Shown one piece after another: positions 35,964 to 47,800 of a stretch of 64,000 nt of DNA. This stretch comes from Chryseobacterium sp. Tr-659 (GTDB lineage: Bacteria > Bacteroidota > Bacteroidia > Flavobacteriales > Weeksellaceae), in assembly GCF_011752975.1 (NCBI RefSeq), contig NZ_VWWP01000003.1, positions 434,001-498,000 of the forward strand, in the 5' to 3' direction. The notes beneath the pieces are model-generated. The model saw only the letters and a list, made by a program, of their open reading frames with translations. It was not told the DNA's origin and made no database searches. Position 1 is the stretch's first letter, and each line of letters opens with the position of its first letter. The position numbers were made by a program, and so were the translations under genes.

Positions 35964-37187
35964 ATGAAAAAGACTTTTTTCAAAACAACAGTATTAGCGG
36001 CGGCTACTTTTGCTGCGCTTACACTTTTTTCATGTAACGACTCAGATAATGACATGACGGATATGTCTTATCAAAGAACCATCACCTTTGAAAATGTTGT
36101 TGCAGCTAAAGATTTTGTCCAGAGCGGAAGCTTTCAGGGAGTGGGAAATCCACCGATAATTCTGCCCGGACAGTCTGTCTCCATCAAGTTTAATGCAGGG
36201 AAAACGCAGGCGTTGATGTTTGCTACCATGTATGGAGCCTCAAAAGACTGGTTCTTTGCTTCACAACAGCCGGGAATCAAACTATTTGATGCTAACGGAA
36301 ATGCAGTAACCGGAGACGTCTCTTCAAGTGTATTGTTGTGGGACAACGGAACGAAAGATAATATGACCGGGCAGATGGAAAGCAAACCCATTATGCAGGT
36401 TCCGAATGTAAATGCATCTCAGCTGATGAAGCTGAACCTTGCTTACAATGATGTATCATCAGAATTTACATTAACAATTACCAACACTTCCGGCGGTACT
36501 GCCAACGAAACTCCTTTCTCTCCCGGAGTATGGGCTGTTTCTAATTACAATGGTTCTCAACTATTGAACAGCGCACCATTCTTTACTCCCAATGCAGCAT
36601 CAAATCCGGAGATTACAGATATTGCCCAAATGGGAGATATCGGTAAAATGATGACGAAACTGAACGCCAATACCGGAATTATAACGGGCCTTTCGCCTGC
36701 ATTGGTTGTCGTTTATCAGGGTGACAAAAACCCTATTTATGAACTGGGGAAAACAGACAGCGGATTGGGGTTAAAGGAAATTGCACAATTCGGAAATGTT
36801 ACGAAACTACAAAACAGCCTGAAATCTCTACCTAATGTAAAAGGTGTGTATATTGCCGGAAATGCACCAGTTCCTCCTGGAAGCAAAATTATGACCAGCT
36901 TTAATGCCGGCCCGGGAGATAAAATTGCATATGCTACTATGTTTGGTTTTTCCAATGATTGGTTCTATGCTAATGAACAAAGCATTGATGCCAATACCCA
37001 AGGAGACCTCACTTCGAAAACGACTCTGTTTGACTCCGGGACAGGAATTGATCAATATCCGGGTGCCGGAAATCATCAGGCATTATTTGGTGGAACTCCA
37101 CAAAGTGAAAACATGGTTATTTCTAAAGTGGGAGCCCAGTTTCCTGTACCTGCTGTGCAGAATGTTATAAAAGTAACTGTAAACTGA
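35964..37187 (+). CDS. Spondin-domain lipoprotein with internal duplication
   Basis: A 407-residue surface or periplasmic lipoprotein (signal ending LTLFSC, Cys24). It has spondin-N-like motifs (TFENVVAAKDF, FSPGVWAVSN). Two pairs of blocks recur: FNAGKTQALMFATMYGASKD near 75-95 and FNAGPGDKIAYATMFGFSND near 312-332, and the SPGVWAV / SPALVVV blocks with following Ala/Met-rich helices. This indicates a tandem duplication of the domain. Bacterial spondin proteins have no established function; adhesion is a guess. Strong terminator follows. Confidence 0.8.
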   Translation: MKKTFFKTTVLAAATFAALTLFSCNDSDNDMTDMSYQRTITFENVVAAKDFVQSGSFQGVGNPPIILPGQSVSIKFNAGKTQALMFATMYGASKDWFFASQQPGIKLFDANGNAVTGDVSSSVLLWDNGTKDNMTGQMESKPIMQVPNVNASQLMKLNLAYNDVSSEFTLTITNTSGGTANETPFSPGVWAVSNYNGSQLLNSAPFFTPNAASNPEITDIAQMGDIGKMMTKLNANTGIITGLSPALVVVYQGDKNPIYELGKTDSGLGLKEIAQFGNVTKLQNSLKSLPNVKGVYIAGNAPVPPGSKIMTSFNAGPGDKIAYATMFGFSNDWFYANEQSIDANTQGDLTSKTTLFDSGTGIDQYPGAGNHQALFGGTPQSENMVISKVGAQFPVPAVQNVIKVTVN

Positions 37188-37216
37188 TTTCAATAAAAAG
37201 TTATGTTATTAAAAGA

Positions 37217-37250
37217 TGTCCGGGCAGTTTCTGCCCGGGCATTTATTTTT
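37217..37250 (+). terminator. Terminator after spondin-like gene
   Basis: TGTCCGGGCAG / CTGCCCGGGCA, 11-bp G+C-rich stem (one wobble), TTT loop, then ATTTATTTTT. Confidence 0.85.
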
Positions 37251-37345
37251 CAGAACATACTATTAGCAGTCAAATTCCCTGGCTGTTCACAATAGTGGTT
37301 TACTTTCTAATATTTGTTTTAGTTTGATCATCACAATTTCAAGTA

Positions 37346-38881
37346 TCAGGCATTCCAAAACTCTCTATCGAGACTTCTGTACTGTATAGCTTCGGAAATA
37401 TGATGGGAAAGAATATCTTCAGATTCCTCAAGATCGGCAATCGTTCTTGCAACTTTCAAAATCCGATCATAAGCTCTTGCTGAAAGGTTCAATTTTTCCA
37501 TCGCTAATTTGATGAGGTGGAAAGAAGTCTCATCCAACTCACAGAAAGCTTCGATTTCTTTGGGACCTATTTGGGCGTTACAGCTGATATTAAGATCTTT
37601 ATACCGTTCATTTTGCTTGTCACGTGCTTTTAATACACGTTCTCTTATATCTTTGCTCTTTTCTCCTTTTCTTTTTTCAGATAGTTGTTCGAATTCCACT
37701 TTCTGTACTTCGATGTGGATATCGATTCTGTCTAGCAGCGGTCCGGAAAGCTTGTTCATATACCGCTGCATTTCATATACTGAAGAAGTATTGTTAGGAT
37801 CGTCAGGGAAAAACCCGCTTGGACTGGGATTCATTGAGGCAACCAGCATAAAACTCGCAGGATAGTTCACTGTAAACCTTGCTCTTGAAATGGTTACTTC
37901 CCGATCTTCCAAAGGCTGTCTCATCACTTCAAGTACTGTACGTTTAAACTCTGGCATTTCATCCAGAAATAATACCCCGTTATGTGCAAGGGAAATTTCC
38001 CCCGGCTGAGGATAGCTTCCACCTCCTACCAGAGCTACATCAGAAATCGTATGATGTGGTGAACGGAAAGGCCTGACGGTCATCAGTGAAGATTCCGCCC
38101 CTATTTTCCCGGCAACAGAATGTATTTTTGTTGTTTCCAGGGCTTCTTTCAGAGTTAATGGGGGCAAGATACTGGGAACTCTTTTGGCCAGCATTGTTTT
38201 TCCGCTTCCGGGAGGACCAATCAGAATAATGTTATGTCCGCCTGCCGCTGCTACTTCCATTGCTCTTTTAGCGGTTTCCTGGCCTTTTACTTCTGAAAAA
38301 TCAAATGGGAAATCATTGATCTTTTCATGAAACTCTTTTCTGGTATCCAGAATAACTTTATTAAGAGGGGTTCCTTTATTAAAAAAATCGATCACTTCTT
38401 TGATATTTTCTACTCCGTACACATCAAAGTCATTAACAATAGCTGCTTCGCGGGCATTTTGAACAGGGAGAATAATTCCTTTAAATCCGTCTTCTTTTGC
38501 CTGGATAGCAATAGGCAATACCCCTTTTATAGGTTGCAAACTCCCATCCAGAGACAGTTCTCCCATAATAATATAATCCTGAATCTCTTCTGCCAAAATC
38601 TGTTCTGAAGCAGTTAAAATACCGATTGCAATACTCAGATCGTAGGCAGATCCTTCTTTTCTGAGATCTGCAGGCGCCATATTAATTGTAATTTTCTTTC
38701 CGGGAATCTTGTATCCTACATTTTTAAGTGCGGCAGAAATCCTATAACTGCTTTCTTTGATAGCATTATCAGGAAGGCCTACCAGATGATATCCTACTCC
38801 ACCGGTGTCTACATTAACTTCAATGGTTATTGTTTGTGCGGCAACTCCATGAATTGCGCTTCCATAAATTTTAATCAGCAT
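37346..38881 (-). CDS. ComM/YifB AAA+ ATPase (Mg-chelatase-like)
   Basis: A 511-residue protein with an N-terminal Lon-like domain (AADLRKEGSAYDLSIAIG), Walker A GPPGSGKTML, VALVGGGSYPQPGEISLAHNGVLFLDE (Walker B), and the C-terminal Mg-chelatase segment (LSARAYDRILKVARTIADLE). ComM is a hexameric helicase that drives branch migration during natural transformation. It matches the presence of DprA in this window. Single gene. Confidence 0.94.
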   Translation of the reverse strand: MLIKIYGSAIHGVAAQTITIEVNVDTGGVGYHLVGLPDNAIKESSYRISAALKNVGYKIPGKKITINMAPADLRKEGSAYDLSIAIGILTASEQILAEEIQDYIIMGELSLDGSLQPIKGVLPIAIQAKEDGFKGIILPVQNAREAAIVNDFDVYGVENIKEVIDFFNKGTPLNKVILDTRKEFHEKINDFPFDFSEVKGQETAKRAMEVAAAGGHNIILIGPPGSGKTMLAKRVPSILPPLTLKEALETTKIHSVAGKIGAESSLMTVRPFRSPHHTISDVALVGGGSYPQPGEISLAHNGVLFLDEMPEFKRTVLEVMRQPLEDREVTISRARFTVNYPASFMLVASMNPSPSGFFPDDPNNTSSVYEMQRYMNKLSGPLLDRIDIHIEVQKVEFEQLSEKRKGEKSKDIRERVLKARDKQNERYKDLNISCNAQIGPKEIEAFCELDETSFHLIKLAMEKLNLSARAYDRILKVARTIADLEESEDILSHHISEAIQYRSLDREFWNA

Positions 38882-39218
38882 GGGTGTTTTTATGTAAAAA
38901 TAATCAATATACTATTTTGAAAATTCGGCATTTAAACGAATGATATTCTCATCTGTAGTAATTATTTAAAAAGGTATTCGTAAAGTTTCTGAAGGCAATG
39001 ATATATCACAAAACCTGCATAAAAATTTATCAAATATCTGTAAAAACGAAAATTAAGACACTTTTTGGGGTCTAAATGTGGTAGCAACAAGTATAAAAAA
39101 ATCAATTTTTTAATCAAAAACAGACGATTTATAAAAATTTTTAAGATTTTATCTAATTAATAACCAATAAAATACATATAATTTTCAAAAATTTACAATA
39201 AATTAAACCAATAATATT

Positions 39219-39247
39219 TTGACGGATCATAAAAAGTTCTATATTTA
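39219..39247 (+). promoter_or_regulatory. Promoter of the RHS toxin operon
   Basis: TTG at 39219-39221, an 18-nt spacer, then TATATTTA at 39240-39247 (one mismatch to TAnnTTTG). The predicted start falls at about 39254-39258, exactly where the leader hairpin begins. The rest of the 464-bp gap from 38882 is AT-rich with no other feature. Confidence 0.55.
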
Positions 39248-39256
39248 CGGCAACGT

Positions 39257-39334
39257 AAGGGGAAGTTAAACATTGATTTTGAAACTTATGTAGTACAACA
39301 ATCCAGGCATGAAACCCTGTCTTCCCCTTTTTTT
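39257..39334 (+). promoter_or_regulatory. Leader RNA ending in a terminator before the toxin operon
   Basis: AAGGGGAAG (39257-39265) can pair perfectly with CTTCCCCTT (39321-39329), followed by five more T (39330-39334), 12 bases before the ATG of the first gene. The 55-base loop holds an inner CAGG/CCTG stem. Because the 5' arm begins at the predicted transcript start, the leader can form either a terminator or another fold. Function as attenuator, riboswitch or small RNA is inference. Confidence 0.5.
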
Positions 39335-39345
39335 AAAAATAAAAA

Positions 39346-40683
39346 ATGATAACCAGAAAAAAATTCCTGGCCCTAAGTTCATTAGGTGCCGTTTCTTTGT
39401 TATTTCCTAATTTTTTTTTCTCAAAACCACTTAAAATTCCAAAAAAAACAGATGTTTCTGCAATGCTGCGTGAAGCTGCTTCTTTGAGAAAGAATTGGAA
39501 ATATACAGAGGCCAGCCAGCTTTATTATGACATTTTAAAAGTAGCTCCCGGTGAGGTAAGAGCTTATGATGGCTTAAGAAGAATCCTACTTTCAAGTTAT
39601 GATCAACAAGGGGTTATTACTTTACTACAAAAAGCTGTAGATAGTAATCCTGAAAATGTTGATATCAAACAGAGGCTTTACAGAGAGTATTTCAACGCCG
39701 CATTAGGAAATAAAAAAATAGCTAAAACACTAGGAATAGAAGGCAGGCTGTTAGAAAATGTTCAACAAAATTATAAATCATTTTTAAACGGCCATTCTAA
39801 TGTAAATAATGTTAATGATCAATTAAAGAAGATTTCCAATTATGTGCAATGGAATGTAGATATTGATAAGCCTCACACCAATATTCCTTTAAAAAAATAC
39901 AGAAAAGCTAAATACCAGGAGAATAAGAACAGATTTAAAAAGTTTTCCACTGAGGAGCTCAATAAGAAATTGGATACCCTGCTTTCAAAACCAAATCCGC
40001 ACTCCAGAAGGGCTCATATCCGGGAGCTATACGAGCTCACACTTAAAGGCCACCGAAAGGAAAAACGCTCAGATATAGCCTTAGAACTTGCTCTCAATTA
40101 TAACAAAACCATCAATAATCAAGATCCACTTTTTATAAAATACATTCGGGATCTATCGCGATATCAGAAGAAATATGAAGTTTTAATCAATCTTGAAACT
40201 CAGAATCATAAAATTAGGAATACGTTTTGGTCCGGGTTGGCATTATTTGATGCTTATTTCAGGAAAATGGAAAATGATAATACGCCTGTACACCCGGAAA
40301 TGACCACATTAATGACATTTTTAAAAGAGGAAACATTATCGCCGGGTAAAAAGTTTGAATACAGCACCAGACAAATCAAGCTCGATCTATCAACAGGGCA
40401 GCTCGAAGCAGCAAAAATCAAGATCCTGGAACAAAGCCGGAATATGTATGGTATAAGCAATACTCACTCTATTGACAGAATCAATGTTCTAGCCGCTACT
40501 TATTACGCAAAAACAGGAAATGACGAAGGGAAGAAAAAAATTGTAAAAATTGTAGTGAATCCCAAATCTTATCTGGAGGACCCGGATTCTCTTGCTAAAT
40601 CTCTTGCATTGATGAATATGAACAGAGATTCTTCTAAAATTGTTCATTTCCAGAATTTACAAAAACTAATTGACAAGCTATGA
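39346..40683 (+). CDS. TPR-like exported protein, first gene of RHS operon
   Basis: A 445-residue protein with an N-terminal hydrophobic signal (residues about 6-26, after ITRKK; no RR pair, so Sec is more likely than Tat). The body is helical with TPR-like repeats (KNWKYTEASQLYYDILKVAPGEVRAYDGLR, NPENVDIKQRLYREYF). No enzyme motif seen. Its stop overlaps the next start by four bases (ATGA), so translation is coupled. It is likely an accessory or export factor for the toxin. Confidence 0.75.
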   Translation: MITRKKFLALSSLGAVSLLFPNFFFSKPLKIPKKTDVSAMLREAASLRKNWKYTEASQLYYDILKVAPGEVRAYDGLRRILLSSYDQQGVITLLQKAVDSNPENVDIKQRLYREYFNAALGNKKIAKTLGIEGRLLENVQQNYKSFLNGHSNVNNVNDQLKKISNYVQWNVDIDKPHTNIPLKKYRKAKYQENKNRFKKFSTEELNKKLDTLLSKPNPHSRRAHIRELYELTLKGHRKEKRSDIALELALNYNKTINNQDPLFIKYIRDLSRYQKKYEVLINLETQNHKIRNTFWSGLALFDAYFRKMENDNTPVHPEMTTLMTFLKEETLSPGKKFEYSTRQIKLDLSTGQLEAAKIKILEQSRNMYGISNTHSIDRINVLAATYYAKTGNDEGKKKIVKIVVNPKSYLEDPDSLAKSLALMNMNRDSSKIVHFQNLQKLIDKL

Positions 40684-41831
40684 AACTGAAGTTTATTATT
40701 TCTTTACCCATTCTGTTTTTCGCAGCATCTGCTTATTCTCAACTTGTCATTACTGAAGTATATTACAACACTCCTTACAATGAGAAAATGTCTTTTACCA
40801 ATGATTCCGGTACTGTAAGTTCCAGAAAACATCACTGGGGAGAGTTTGTAGAAATATATAATATCAGTGACAAAGATATTTCACTAAAAGACTGGTATCT
40901 GAAGGATAATCAGGGAATATTCTGGCTGCCGGCGGATAAAATTATAAAAAAGGGGCAATTTATGCTTATTGCCTACAGTTCATTTCCAACTGAAACAACT
41001 CCTTTTACAGAGCTTTTTTCTACAACCGTTGGAAAAGACAGTCAGATTATTTTTCAGGACTTTATGCTTCTCCGAAATAAGGCAGAAGCAGTGATGTTAG
41101 GACGTTCATTTAATGGAACAACTCTTATTGAAAAAAGCAGAGTTGTTTGGAACGACAAGGATTTCTTCAACTTTATCCCAAATATCTGGCAGAATCCCGC
41201 TCTTTTCTATAATGTAAAATCCATACAGTATAATCCTAATATTTCTGATAATTACGAAGCAACTCCCAATCCCCTGGAAGCTACTTATGTTCCTCCCACT
41301 CAAAACTATGAGGACCTCATCAGGGATGATTATCAGCAAAACTACGGTTATCTGGACTGGACTGATAATGTGAATGATCTTCTAAACAGGATATGCCAGA
41401 TTAATATTGAAAAAATCTCCCAGACCCCAACCGGCACTTATGATCAGGGTTCATTATGCTTTAGTTATGATGAAGCCGGAAATACGTTGATAGGAGAAAG
41501 CTGTCTACCGTCCAGCGGACCGGGAACCGTTTCTCAGGGATATAGTACCGATGAGCTTGAAGCAATCAAAAACAGTATTGTTATCTCTCCTAACCCAACA
41601 AAAGCAACAGACGGTTATAATGTTACTATGACCTGGTCTGGACCGGCACTTAATAAGATCAACAATATTCAGGTGGCCAGCTCAGTTGGGGTAATTATCT
41701 ACGGATTTTCACCGGGAACCGGGATCAACACCACTACATTTAATATGCAAAATCAATTACAAGGAGCATTTATCGCCAATTTCGTACTTAATACGGGACA
41801 GATCATCTCCAAAAATATTCTAAAATGGTAA
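40680..41831 (+). CDS. Lamin-tail-domain protein with T9SS-like C-terminus
   Basis: A 383-residue protein with a signal peptide (about 1-20, ending AYSQ) and an N-terminal lamin tail domain (LVITEVYYNTP, WGEFVEIYNISDKDISLKDWYL). The last 90 residues carry a PNPT motif and end in ISKNILKW, resembling the T9SS type A sorting domain. LTD domains occur in bacterial surface proteins and enzymes. Its stop overlaps the toxin frame, so it is co-translated. Confidence 0.78.
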   Translation: MKLKFIISLPILFFAASAYSQLVITEVYYNTPYNEKMSFTNDSGTVSSRKHHWGEFVEIYNISDKDISLKDWYLKDNQGIFWLPADKIIKKGQFMLIAYSSFPTETTPFTELFSTTVGKDSQIIFQDFMLLRNKAEAVMLGRSFNGTTLIEKSRVVWNDKDFFNFIPNIWQNPALFYNVKSIQYNPNISDNYEATPNPLEATYVPPTQNYEDLIRDDYQQNYGYLDWTDNVNDLLNRICQINIEKISQTPTGTYDQGSLCFSYDEAGNTLIGESCLPSSGPGTVSQGYSTDELEAIKNSIVISPNPTKATDGYNVTMTWSGPALNKINNIQVASSVGVIIYGFSPGTGINTTTFNMQNQLQGAFIANFVLNTGQIISKNILKW

Positions 41832-41839
41832 TGGCTAAT

Positions 41840-44800
41840 ATGAAACTTAAAATATATTCTTTATTCTTACTCATTGCTTCAATATGCCTGACAGCTCAGA
41901 AGCAAACAAGTGTCACTTTACAATTTGACACTTCCGGATATGCTGAGAATAGCATTAGCAAGCCAGGATCTGTATCCACTCAAAAGCTTGATCCGAATGA
42001 AAATCTGATTCCTACTGTATTTGGGGAAATGAATGTCAACGAAGGTGGAACTTTAAATTATACCATTCCTATTGAAACGGTAAAAGGAATCAATGATCAT
42101 CATCCTAATGTTGCAATAGCCTACAATAGCCAGGGTGGAAACGGCCAGGCAGGATGGGGATGGAATGTTACCGGGATTTCGACGATCAGCCAGGGTGGAA
42201 AAAGCAAGGAAATTGACGGGGTAACCATTGGTCCTCAATTCAATAGTGATGACCCTTATTATCTGGATGGCCAGAGATTAATTAAAATCAATGATACTTC
42301 TTTCGCTACGGAAAAATATTCAAAGGTAAAAATCACAAAACCTGCTTCCGGAGAATTTTCATTTATCATTCAGTATACGGATGGAAAAATAGCCAAATAC
42401 AAGGAGTTTTCTCCCGGGCAGCACTATATTGTACAGCTTTCAGACGCGATGGACAATCAGATTCATTACAGCTATGATTCTGAGTACACCAATACTACTG
42501 TTGAAAGGAAAAATATGCGATTGGCTAAGATATCCTATGGAGGAACAGATGCTGCCAATGATCCGTATTATATCAGTATTGTTTATAAAATGAGAAAAGG
42601 CAGTACTGTTTCTTACAGAAACGGATTACAGTCAACAAATCAAAAAATCATTGATTATGTTATCTCTGGAACCACATCTACGGGAGTGTACAGAAAATAT
42701 TCTCTAACGTATGACATGCTTCAGAATAACACAAGGTTTCCAACGGAAAGATTGCGTAAAGTAGTTGTTGAAAATGGTGTGGGAGATAAGTTGAAGCCAT
42801 TAAATTTTAACTACAATACTTCAACAGGTTCTCAATTAGTCACAAACTCTTATATGGTACCTGGCTTTGGTGGTGACGTTAATGGTCTGGGAACTGTAGC
42901 TATGGGCGATTTTTTCGAAGCTGGAAAACTTGAACCTGTATATGGTGTAAAAACCAAAGCATCGGGGTATAGAATCTCAAGTAGAAGAGGTACTGTGTCT
43001 CTTAATTATCCAACCAGTGGAAATTCTACGTTTCATTCTGCAAAAGTTCTTTTTAATAACAAAATATCATTAAGAGACGCTCTAATCGGGGTTACTACCA
43101 ATTACGTTGGAGATGTAAATTCCGGAGGGAGCCTTGTGGATGAAGTTACTTTTCATATTGATGACCTCATGGGCAACCAAAGCCGAACGGTGAAAATCAA
43201 TCTGCCCGGTGGTACATTCACCTCTCCTCCCGACTATGATCATTATACGGGAGAAGTCATTACTCCTGAATATCTTTACAGAGATAAAACAGAAAGAACA
43301 TTCCATACCGGCGATTTCAACAATGATGGTCTTATGGATTTCTTAATTTTTGAATCAGCCAATGATAACAGACCTGCTAAGGTATATTTAGTAGAGGTTT
43401 CCAAAATACAGACTTCTACAACGGTTCCTATTGAAATAGCTACTCCTGCAGGTTTTGTGGGAAGAACTTATTACAACATGGAGTTTGATGGAGATGGAAT
43501 TCCTGAAATCCTGGGAGTAAATGCGGCTCAGAAGTCATTCTCTGTTTATAAACTGGACATGGCTTCAAATGTGATCACTACTAAGCTTGCAAATGTTGCT
43601 TTATTTGGTTCTTTTACTCCTAAAACACCTTTGTTCATAGGCGATTTTAACGGAGATGGGCTTTCAGATTTCATGGCTCCCGCAAAAGTATATGAAATGG
43701 ATCCGAACGCCTTTAAAGCTTTAGGATCATTGGTAAAGCAGATGGAGACACAAACCAATTACTGGTATACCTACCTGTCAAAAGGAAACAGTTTCACCAG
43801 TTATTCGGAACCTTACAACGATGGTGATCTGGTATATGCAGTGCCTGCAAGCAGAAATATAATTAAACGTACATCTTTCTGGGATAAGTTCTGGAATGGG
43901 GAGTTTGATGAGTATAAGGGTAGTGAGTATATCAATACTTCTATCATTATGGCAGATTTCAATGGAGATGGAAGAACAGATATCATTACCAGTGTAAAAA
44001 TCGGAAATGCTAAATATACCCCGGATGAGCTTTTATATAAAACTACAGTAACCAATTTAGGAAATAGTGTAGAATATCCATATATGGGACAACCTGGAAA
44101 TTATTTTAACTCCAATATGGTGAATAAAATAAAATTTCTGCAAAACGGTTATGTAGATGGTGGTTCATCTACGATGTTCCGTCCGCTTCCTCAGAGTATT
44201 CCGTTGGAAAACATTACTATTTCTCCCCTTTCGCTGATTCTTGCACAGCATAACTTTAATCAGCTTAACACTTATACAACCGGGCTTTACATCTACGATC
44301 CGCTACTTAAGAAAGAGACTACATTTGAGATCAAGAATGACAATTTCCTTGAAAAGCAGATTCAGGAAGTAGATAATGGATCGTCAGTACTACAAAGAAT
44401 TGAGTACAGGCCAATGGTTCCAAATTATAGCAATGCAGAAGTTGTATACAACTATAAGCCTGATCAAACACTTAATTATCCTTATTATACACATAATACA
44501 AACGGGTCATATTATCTTGTTAATAAAATTCATACTGTTTTTGACAATAAGATCCTTACCAAGGAATATCGTTTTGAGAATGGAATCCAGCATCTTGAAG
44601 GAAAAGGTTTTATGGGCTTCCAGAAGATTTATATGAGTGATCCTTATGAATCTGAATTTAAAAACAATAAATACGCTAATAAAAATCCTGTAAAACCTCT
44701 TTTCTGGAATATTACCACTAAAGATCCTTTAATGGAAAATGCGGTTGTTCTTACGACTTATGGAGGGCTCAAGAAATTCATTAATGAAACTCAAACCAAA

Positions 44801-47800
44801 TATAAAAAGTTTGATAAGGGGAATCATCAATACCTGATTTTAGATTCTGAGGAGATATCAAAAGACAACCTGAAGAATATCACGATCTCTAAAAAATACG
44901 ATTATGATGAAGCAGACGGGTTAAAACTGAAAAGTGTATTTACAGATTATAACGGTATAGGATCTTCACTTACCAAATATAATTATAAACCGGAGTTTTT
45001 CAACGGAGATCATTATTTATACGGGAAGTTTGCTTCTATAGAAAGCATAACTTATAAAGACGGATTATCTTTCTCCACTAAGGAAGAAACAGATTATGCT
45101 CCTAACGGAAACCTAAGCCAGAAAAGAAAGTTCGGAAACGACCCTGCCGCTCAGCCTATTGTTACCAATTATACTTATAATAGCTTCGGAAATTTAGAAA
45201 GTGAAAGTCTTTCCACTACAGGAGTTTCTCCTCAAACTACTTCTTATGAATATGATACAACGAATCGTTATATCAGAAAAACAACTACTCCGGAAGGTCT
45301 GTCTTCTCAGGCAAATGTCAATATTTTTGGCCAGGTTGCTTCAGAGACTACCCCTATGGGTCTTGTTACTTCATATATTTATGATACCTGGGGAAATGCT
45401 ACAGAAATTACAGATTATCTGGGCAAAAAAACAACGTTGTCAAAATCTGTTTCTGATATTGCTACCGGAGCACGCTATAATCTTCATAAGAAAAGGGAAG
45501 GCGGAACGGAAACCGTTGTTACGTTCGATAAATTTGACCGTGAAATTCAGAACAAAACCCAATCTATAAACGGAAAGTGGCTTGTTGTAAAAACGGAATA
45601 TGATCTTTTTGGAAGAAAATCCAGATATTCAGAGCCTTTCTTCGAAGGAGAAGCGCCTAAATGGAATTCTATCGAATATGATGAAATGAGCCGTCCTGTA
45701 AAAAATACGGCGTTTACAGGAAAGGTAATGACTACTTGTTACGAAGGAATGAAAGTAACAGTAGATGACGGCTACAAAAAGACTTCCAAAACGATTGATG
45801 CTATGGGCCATGTTGTCCGTCATCAGGATCATGGTGGTGTAGTTGCCTTTTCTTATTATCCGAACGGAGCTATAAAAGAAAGCAATTACGAAGGCATCAA
45901 AACAACGTACGAAATTGATGGCTGGGGAAATAAAAAGAAAGAGTCTGATCCTACGGCAGGAACCTTCACGTATGAATATGACAATTTAAGTCGTATTACT
46001 AAAGAAACCAACCCTAAAGGATATACACTCTATACCTATGATAGTCTGGGAAGACCTGAAACAGAGAAAACCTATGGAAATAGCCCTGCTGAAAATACCA
46101 ATATTGAAAAAACATATACGTATAACGGGCAGACAAAGCTACCACAGACGGTTACCGGAACAAGCAACGGAAAACAATTCATTTATACATCTTATTATGA
46201 TCAGTATTACCGTTTATATGCAAAAACAGAGGAAACTCCTGACTTTACCTATAGCTCTGCCGATACTTATGACAGCTATGGAAGAGTGGATGCCACAACG
46301 ATTTCAACAATCATTATAGGGCAGCATTTATCAACGTCTACCATCAAAAATGTATATGATGCCAACGGAATACTTGTTCAGCAAAATGATGCCGATACCA
46401 ATACTATGGTTTGGCACCTGTCTGACATCAATGCAAAAGGACAGTATACACAGATGGAATATGGTAACGGATATTCTATTGCCAACCAGTACAACCCGTC
46501 GGATTTCAGTCTTTTCAATATCAAACATCAGAATACAAATAACGGAACAGTTGCAGTAGATATTGATTATAATTACGATGTTAATAAAGGTGTTTTAAAC
46601 TGGCGTAGAAACAATTCTTTTGGAAATAAAGAAGAGTTCACTTATGATACCCTGAACCGTTTGCTTTCTGAAGCAGTAAACGGAGTTATTACCAATCAAT
46701 ACACCTATGATAAACGAGGCAGAATTACCTCCAATTCAGAGTTAGGAAAATATAATTATAATGAAACCGATTATAAGTTACAAAGTGTTGATTTCAATAC
46801 CAACGGGAAGAATGTAAACACACAGAGAGGTTTTGCAAAAGTATCTTATAATGCATTCAGAAGCCCGAATTCCATTGCTTTAGCAGGAAAAGACGTTCTC
46901 CGCTTCGAATACAATATCCTGGCATCAAGATATTCAATGACCTCTAAGTCCGGATTCAATACAAAGTACTATTCTTCGGATTTCGGGGTTGAAATCACTA
47001 AAAATACGACCACAGGCGTTACTGAAATAATAACTTACCTGAACGGAGATCCTTATACAGCAAATTATATTAAGAAAGAAGTTGTAAAGAATGGAAATCT
47101 GATTGAAAAAAATAAATACTATCTTCATAGGGATAATCTGAATAGTATTGTTGCGATTACTAAAGCAGACGGATCTGTTGTTGAAAAAAGATTTTTTGAT
47201 GCCTGGGGAAATCTGAAAGGGCTTGTAAAAGATAATGGACAAGTGATCACCAATGCGGATCAGCTGAGGTTTACACCATTGTTTATAAGCAGAGGATATA
47301 CCGGGCATGAGCATCTGCAGTCTGTAGGACTTATCAATATGAATGCAAGGATCTATGATCCAGTAGTAAGAAAGTTCTTAAGCGCAGATACAATCATTCC
47401 GGACAAGTTTAATACCCAAAGTTATGACAGATTCGGATATGCGTATAATAATCCGTTATTGTATATTGATGTAAACGGATATGAAGCAATCACTTTAGGA
47501 GCAGCTGTACTTATAGGGTTAGCCGTTGCCATTACAACCAAAGTGATTATGAATATGATTAATGGTATTCCGTTCTGGTATGGTCTCGGAAAGGCCGCCG
47601 TGATGGGAGCGTTTTCCGGAGCAATCAGTTTTGGGATCGGAAGTATGGCCACCTCAATTTTCGGCCAATATCTCTCGGTTGGAAAATCGCTATTTGAAGC
47701 CGCAATGCATGCCTCAACCGGAGGATTTATGTCTGTAATAGACGGAGGAAAATTCGGAAGCGGAGCTTTAAGTGGTGCCGTATCTTCACTCATGGCAAGC

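Noticed and set aside
38882..39218. Possible promoter elements in the gap before the toxin leader
   Set aside because: AT-richness gives many near-matches; only the 39219-39247 site has correct spacing and position.
45201..46559. Open frames of 69-122 codons overlapping the RHS repeats in another frame
   Set aside because: They lie wholly inside a strongly coding RHS frame, have no start context, and show the low-complexity composition of a shifted repeat.
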